Shown here: positions 58,346 through 64,000 of the stretch, piece by piece
Layout of the letters: each line of letters begins with the position of its first letter
Numbering within the stretch: position 1 is the stretch's first letter
Assembly: GCA_039090855.1 (NCBI GenBank)
Contig: CM077034.1
Coordinates: 227,318,701 to 227,382,700 of the forward strand
Source of the DNA: Macrothele yani
Lineage: Eukaryota > Arthropoda > Arachnida > Araneae > Macrothelidae
Direction of reading: 5' to 3'
Length of the DNA: 64,000 nt
Notes under the pieces: generated by a model
Seen by the model: the letters and a program-made list of their open reading frames with translations, nothing else
The model's database searches: none
Told to the model about the DNA's origin: nothing
Program-made: the position numbers and the translations under genes

Positions 58346-60122
58346 TCCGGAGAACCACGGAACAGACAAAAAACCTGGCTTTTAGTATATTCTAATTTGG
58401 CATTTCATTATTCACAATTTTATTCTTAGTACTGGCAGATGTAGATCAATACGAAACAATACCTTGGACCACTCGACAATACACTCCAAGTAAAAAGTAT
58501 GACTGCAGTTCTCAGGAGAACCATGGAACAAACAAAAAACCTGGCTTTTAGTATATTCTGATTTGGCATTTCAGTATTCACAATTTCATTCTTAATATTA
58601 GCAGATGTAGATCAATGCAAAACAATACCTTGGACCACTCGACAATACACTCCAAGTAAAAAGTATGACTGCAGTTCTCAGGAGAACCATGGAACAAACA
58701 AAAAACCTGGCTTTTAGTATATTCTGATTTGGCATTTCAGTATTCACAATTTCATTCTTAATATTAGCAGATGTAGATCAATACGAAACAATACCTTGCA
58801 CCACTCAACAATACACTCCAAGTAAAAAGTATGACTGCAGTTCTCAGGAGAACCATGGAACAAACAAAAAACCTGGCTTTTAGTATATTCTGATTTGGCA
58901 TTTCAGTATTCACAATTTCATTCTTAATATTAGCAGATGTAGATCAATGCAAAACAATACCTTGGACCACTCGACAATACACTCCAAGTAAAAAGTATGA
59001 CTGCAGTTCTCAGGAGAACCATGGAACAAACAAAAAACCTGGCTTTTAGTATATTCTGATTTGGCATTTCAGTATTCACAATTTCATTCTTAATATTAGC
59101 AGATGTAGATCAATACGAAACAATACCTTGCACCACTCAACAATACACTCCAAGTAAAAGTATGACTGCAGTTCTCAAGAGAACCATGGAACAAACAAAA
59201 AACCTGGCTTTCAGTATATTCTGATTTTGGCATTTCAGTATTCACAATTTCATTCTTAATATTAGCAGATGTAGATCAATGCAAAACAATACCTTGGACC
59301 ACTCGACAATACACTCCAAGTAAAAAGTATGACTGCAGTTCTCAGGAGAACCATGGAACAAACAAAAAACCTGGCTTTTAGTATATTCTGATTTGGCATT
59401 TCAGTATTCACAATTTCATTCTTAATATTAGCAGATGTAGATCAATGCAAAACAATACCTTGGACCACTCGACAATACACTCCAAGTAAAAAGTATGACT
59501 GCAGTTCTCAGGAGAACCATGGAACAAACAAAAAACCTGGCTTTTAGTATATTCTGATTTGGCATTTCAGTATTCACAATTTCATTCTTAATATTAGCAG
59601 ATGTAGATCAATACGAAACAATACCTTGCACCACTCAACAATACACTCCAAGTAAAAAGTATGACTGCAGTTCTCAAGAGAACCATGGAACAAACAAAAA
59701 ACCTGGCTTTCAGTATATTCTGATTTGGCATTTCAGTATTCACAATTTCATTCTTAATATTAGCAGATGTAGATCAATGCAAAACAATACCTTGGACCAC
59801 TCGACAATACACTCCAAGTAAAAAGTATGACTGCAGTTCTCAGGAGAACCATGGAACAAACAAAAAACCTGGCTTTTAGTATATTCTGATTTGGCATTTC
59901 AGTATTCACAATTTCATTCTTAATATTAGCAGATGTAGATCAATGCAAAACAATACCTTGGACCACTCGACAATACACTCCAAGTAAAAAGTATGACTGC
60001 AGTTCTCAGGAGAACCATGGAACAAACAAAAAACCTGGCTTTTAGTATATTCTGATTTGGCATTTCAGTATTCACAATTTCATTCTTAATATTAGCAGAT
60101 ATAGATCAATACAAAACAATAC
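58345..60122 (-). repeat. 166-bp tandem array built from the RING exon's 3' end and its splice donor
   Basis: The word ACCTTGGACC or ACCTTGCACC recurs at 58461, 58627, 58793, 58959, 59125, 59291, 59457, 59623, 59789, 59955 and finally 60121, always 166 bp apart. The copy at 60121 is the exon-intron border of the true RING exon. Each array unit read on the minus strand holds 57 nt matching the exon end (SPENCSHTFYLECIVEWSK), the donor AAG|GTATTG and about 105 nt of intron. Within the ten complete units the RING Cys of HTFC is Tyr. Unit variants (gcaaaac/acgaaac) alternate in a three-unit pattern near 59125-60100. A diverged partial unit lies at the outer edge. Confidence 0.95.
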
Positions 60123-60259
60123 CTTGGACCACTCGACAATACACTCCAAGCAAAAAGTGTGATTGCAGTTCTCAGGAGATCCCAGATCTTGGCCGACAAA
60201 TCCATTGAGACATATAGGGCAAGACATGTCTGGATCTTCTAAGGACATGTTGTCATCAT
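60123..60259 (-). CDS. PHRF1: PHRF1-like protein, RING-finger exon
   Basis: This internal exon has 137 nt. On the minus strand an acceptor (ttttattttgtAG) ends at 60260 and the donor GTATTG starts at 60122. The first two bases complete a codon from an exon outside what I can identify; the other 45 codons end in phase 0. It reads DDNMSLEDPDMSCPICLNGF, then ENCNHTFCLECIVEWSK. The CPIC, C-x-H-x2-C and LEC ligands form six of the eight zinc positions; the linker exon supplies the last two (CPID). RING fingers recruit ubiquitin-loaded E2 enzymes, so the protein should be an E3 ligase. The ENC-H-FCL-CI-EWSK pattern is characteristic of PHRF1. The array of exon fragments starts directly at its donor. 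Confidence 0.94.
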
Positions 60260-60946
60260 CTACAAAATAAAACCACCATGTTAATTACATTCAAATGCAC
60301 ACAGAAAGTTACCTATCATAACAGTATTTATATACATTGTTTTGACACAGGGGTGGCCTGGATATGTGAAATTCAAACCACAGGAACTCTGTTACCAAAA
60401 TGATGACAGAAATAACACTGACACAATTGCAGATACTAAAAGATATAGTGGAACTTTATCATAAATTGGCTAGAGCGCTGGGTGCTATCATTCATAGGCA
60501 CAGGGCTATGCCACTGCTATCATTATACAGATGCATCAGTGCCAACGCTGGTACATACTAATATTTATGCAGTAAAATGCTATTTAACAATAATACCGGA
60601 CAGAACAGAAGTAACATCGGGAGAAAAAAAAATTAACTTCTGTTTTTGCAAATTGCTGTTGCCTAGAGTTTCAAGCTGAAATAGAAACATTTATGCAATA
60701 AAATGATACAGAACACAAAGGCTACATATCGGGAGAAAAAAATTACGTTACGCCAAAAATATTTGCTCCATTTAAGTACCGTTTTTGAAAGTTTTGAAAC
60801 ATGAAATACCATCCCTTTGGCGGAAAACGCCCCCTCCCCCAAATTCTCTTCAGTTTTGCATCGATCTTGAGAATGATCTAAATGATGACAAAAAAAAAAA
60901 AAAAGTGGAATTCCACGAATCCGCTTAAAAACCTCATGTACATCTA
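60260..60946. other. Intron sequence upstream of the RING exon
   Basis: No exon, gene or transposon end was recognised. CAAGCTGAAATAGAAACATT near 60673 and GGGAGAAAAAAATTACGTTA near 60730 resemble sequence near 63035-63130, an old dispersed repeat. Confidence 0.5.
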
Positions 60947-62477
60947 CACTGCCGGACAATTGCTAAGGACGGATGACAATAGCAACCATAAAATGGAAGG
61001 CAGGAAAATGTGGAAATTAGCATAAGTGCGGGATACAGTAAGACGTGTTGTGCGTATGCAAATTTTGGATTGCCGAACTTGTTCGTGACGTCATAGCGCT
61101 GATAAGAGATATAAAGGATTTGACGCGTATTGACCGTTGTTGTTCAAACGCAAAGTTGAAAGGGAAAGAATCAATTGACGAACTTGCAATTTTCAGTATG
61201 TCTTCCCGACATCACCTACATGATTTTACGCGTGGCCGTATTATTGGCAAGATTGAAGAAGGGCGAAAAATAACAGATGTTGCCAGGGAGTTCGACGTCA
61301 GCCACAGTGTTGTTTCAAGGCTTTGGAAATCATTTCAAACAAATGGAGAGAGAGTGTAGCAAACGTCACGGGGGAGGTCGTGTTCGCAGTACGACACCTG
61401 CAGAAGATCGGTACATAGTGCTATCAACAAAAAGACACCGGTGCAGCACAGCTAGTGAGGTAGCAAATCAGTTTATGGCTGCTACTGGCAAACGGATCTC
61501 CCGAAAAACTGTCGCCAGACGTTTGCATGAAGGAGGACTATACGCCCGCCGTCCTGTTGTGTGCATCCCATTTGTGCAGACGTCACCGTACCGCCCGTTT
61601 GCAATGGTGCCATCAACATCGCAATTGGATTGATAACAACTGGTCTGCTGTCCTCTTCTCAGATGAGAGTAGATACAGTCTATCGTCTGATTGTCGACGA
61701 CAACTGATCTGGCGTGATAGTGGTACTGCATATTGTCCAGCAAACATACAGGAAAGGGACCGATATTCGACATGTAGTGTCATGGTATGGGCTGGCATCA
61801 TGATCAATGGCCGTACGTCCCTCTATGTGCTTCCAACTGGGACTATGACTGGCCAACGATACATTAATTATGTTCTGCTACCTCATGTTCGCATGTTCCG
61901 TGGTGCTGTCGGTGATAGATTCATTTTAGATAGATTTAACATGTCATCGAACAGTCGCTGTCCAGGAGTGTCTTGAGAGCGAGGATATTCAACGCCTCGT
62001 ATGGCCAGCACGTTCTCCAGATCTGAATCCCATTGAAAATGTGTGGAATGCTTTGGGAGGAGTCTTGCTGGTTGCCAATGCTCTCCAATAAACAAGGACA
62101 CCCTCATCTGCGCACTGACAGAGGAATGGGATAAATTAACCCAACAGCTGCTTGATAATGTTGTGCAAAGCATGACACGACGTGTGGAATCTTGCATCGC
62201 CCTCCATGGTGGCCATATCCCGTATTGACATCTTACGCCGGAACGCCTGCGGACGGTAATTGCATTTTTTTCACGTTTACGTATTCTGCACAAAATGGCC
62301 TGTTTGTCCCTTGAACACGTTCCAAAGCCTTCTGGATTTCAGAGCACAATAAATTGTCTTTCTTGTAATGTCCTGGCATTCTGACATCGTTTTATTTCAC
62401 TTGGCATCCAACCACACTTACTTTTTTATGCGCTATATAGCCGTTTATGATACGTCCTTAGCAATTGTCCAGCAGTG
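60947..62477 (+). mobile_element. Tc1-like transposon, copy 2 (1531 bp)
   Basis: The ends are the same as those of copy 1 (CACTGCCGGACAATTGC), with TA at 60945-60946 and 62478-62479. It is visibly nearly identical to copy 1, in the same orientation. Confidence 0.95.
61198..62228 (+). pseudogene. Tc1-like transposase, copy 2, several frameshifts and damaged active site
   Basis: ATG at 61198 opens MSSRHHLHDFTRGRIIGKIE without the early stop of copy 1. A 2-nt GA insertion near 61350 shifts the frame, another shift follows near 61570, and the first catalytic region VLFSDESRYSLSSDC is intact. The block with the second Asp (FMDDNATCH in copy 1) is replaced by unrelated bases near 61926-61940. A further indel lies near 62050. 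The C-terminus matches copy 1, ending with TGA at 62228. Its N-terminal half is better than copy 1's, its catalytic half worse. Confidence 0.93.
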
Positions 62478-63230
62478 TATTAACATTGCATTTAATATTT
62501 TATTCAGTACCAGAAAATTTGACATGCGTTTTCAGCGCAACGTTGAACATTTCACTGACTTTTAATTTTTTTAACTTATGAAGGAATTACGTATTCAAAA
62601 TGAAACTATACAATTAAATAAGGTACATCTAGTTAGACAATTTAAAAACGTCGTGTTTTTGATCTGTATAGCTGCCATAAAATATTGAAGATCATAAAAA
62701 ATAGCAAATTACGGAATATCAATTTTGCACATTGTAACAACTTATTTTGGGTATTTATACCCACACAGTAGAAAGTTTCTGATCTGTTTGCGACAGATAT
62801 CATGGTGCCACAAAGTAATCTGCAGGTGGTCACTGGTCAAAATAACAACCGGATGTCGGAAACAAGACAAATTTGCAATGGAAGAAGTTAAAGAAATTAA
62901 GAGAGAGAGAGAGAGAAGAGAGAGAGGGGAGGGACGGAGGGAGGGAAAGAGAGGGATAACCACTTTATATTTCTTCTAACTAATAAACAAAGAGAAGGAA
63001 CCTAACTAGAACGAAAAGAAATCGCCCCTTTTTTTTTCAAGCTGAAACCCAAAAATTTATGGAATAAAATTATATTTAACAAATATACAGGACACCGGGC
63101 ACATCGCTACAAAAAACATTACGTTTACGGGAGAAATCGTAGCTCCGCCCTACTTCCGTTTCCAGAAAATGTTCCTCCATTATAAATCTGAAATACAAAC
63201 ATCTGTGTTACTAAATGATGTTCAAGCAAT
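62478..63230. other. AT-rich intron sequence with a GA-rich microsatellite
   Basis: No gene is recognised. A run of GAGAGA and GGGAGGGA words lies at about 62898-62957. An old dispersed repeat related to sequence near 60673 covers about 63035-63130. Confidence 0.55.
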
Positions 63231-63239
63231 AAGACAGTA

Positions 63240-64000
63240 TGGAGGGGGAAACACCATAGAAAATAACAAGTTAGTAAAATCATGCAATGCATTGATTATG
63301 ATATGCTTTCCAACATACCAGAAATTATTACTCAAGTCATGAGGATAATGGCTGTGGAATAAATCTCGCTCCTGTGTCCTGACCTTTGAACCCATTTCGA
63401 TGATATTCAACAGAACCGGTTCAGTACACCTCAAGAATAACATACTAAAGTTTTGTCGCAATAGAAGCAGTTTTACGCAAGTTATGAGAATAATGGCTGT
63501 GTAATAAATCTTGCTTTTGTGCAATGACCTTTGACCCCATTTCGTTGATATTCAACAGAACCGGTTCACTATACCTCCGGAACAACATGATACCGTTTTG
63601 TCGTAATCGGAACATTTTTTGGTAAGTTATGATGCACAAAAGCAATGGAATGGATCCCACTCCAGTGTCCTGACCTTTGACCCCATTTCGCCCATTTTCA
63701 ATAGGGTTCGTCTCCAGTGGCTCCCTACCACATACTAAAATTTCATCGAAATCGAACCATTTTTACGCAAGTTATGACGCATAAGGGCAATGGAACAAAT
63801 CCCGCCTGACCTTTGACCCCATTTCGCCCATTTTCAATAGGGTTTGTGCCCAGGTGGTTCCCTACGACATACTAAAATTTCATCAAAATCGAACCATATT
63901 TACTCATGTTATGACACATAAAGGCAATGGAATGGATTCCACTTTTATGCCCTGACCTTTGACCCCATTTCGCCCATTTTCAATAGGGTTCGTCCCCATG
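63240..64000. repeat. 145-bp tandem repeat, about five units, running off the window
   Basis: Each unit holds ATGACnCATAAnGGCAATGG-like sequence, then TGACCTTTGACCC, CATTTCG and TTTTCAATAGGG or its diverged form. The TGACCTTTGA word starts at 63380, 63525, 63671, 63807 and 63953, giving spacings of 136-146 bp. Left units are more diverged than right ones. TGACCTTTGACCC is a direct repeat with one-base spacing of nuclear-receptor half-sites. I cannot tell if any receptor binds. Confidence 0.85.

Noticed and set aside
60260..64000. A further upstream PHRF1-like exon
   Set aside because: No open stretch with a suitable phase-1 donor and recognisable sequence was found; the next exon probably lies outside the window.

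Overview
The window is eukaryotic, almost certainly from a large-genome arthropod. It lies inside one host gene that is transcribed from the minus strand. Three short exons with correct splice borders encode the RING finger, the RING-PHD linker and the PHD finger of a PHRF1-like (PHD and RING finger domain) protein: 60259-60123, 32861-32778 and 1480-1270. The rest is two giant introns of about 27.3 kb and 31.3 kb, filled with transposons, retroelements, foldback elements and tandem arrays. I saw no other host protein gene. The arthropod guess rests on the mix of mariner/Tc1 families, RTE and Penelope-like retroelements, tRNA-derived SINEs and large introns; I cannot name the species.

Layout. 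1-1216: mariner fragment and a 300-bp x 3 array carrying a tRNA-like sequence. 1270-1480: PHD exon. 1678-5163: two decayed DNA transposons. 5177-7724: 62-bp satellite. 7725-8815: hAT-like end and a mariner with an internal 198-bp triplication. 8820-32252: about 119 copies of a 197-bp satellite. 32778-32861: linker exon. 33109-42663: SINEs, two RTE LINEs, a mariner, and two inverted-repeat elements that host them. 42752-45792: foldback, pogo/Tigger-like and mariner remnants. 46301-54238: one Tc1 element whose 5' end has amplified into 17 units of 192 bp and whose 3' end holds nested insertions. 54457-58345: a Tc1 fragment split by a Penelope-like element, which itself holds a Tc1 and a foldback. 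58345-60122: 166-bp array. 60123-60259: RING exon. 60947-62477: second copy of the Tc1. 63240-64000: 145-bp repeat.

Three points stand out. First, the 166-bp array next to the RING exon is a tandem duplication of the exon's own last 57 nt, its 5' splice site and about 105 nt of intron. All ten complete copies change one zinc-ligand Cys to Tyr. Second, four inverted-repeat elements share one architecture: 10-13 bp target duplications and a one-sided 29-47 nt tail, as in Penelope-like elements. One carries a well-formed hammerhead ribozyme motif, and two others carry hammerhead-like cores. Third, tandem amplification has struck many unrelated sequences here: exon, SINE, transposase gene and transposon promoter.

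Nearly every transposon gene is broken by stops, frameshifts or deletions. The only sequences with a likely current cellular role are the three exons and their splice sites.
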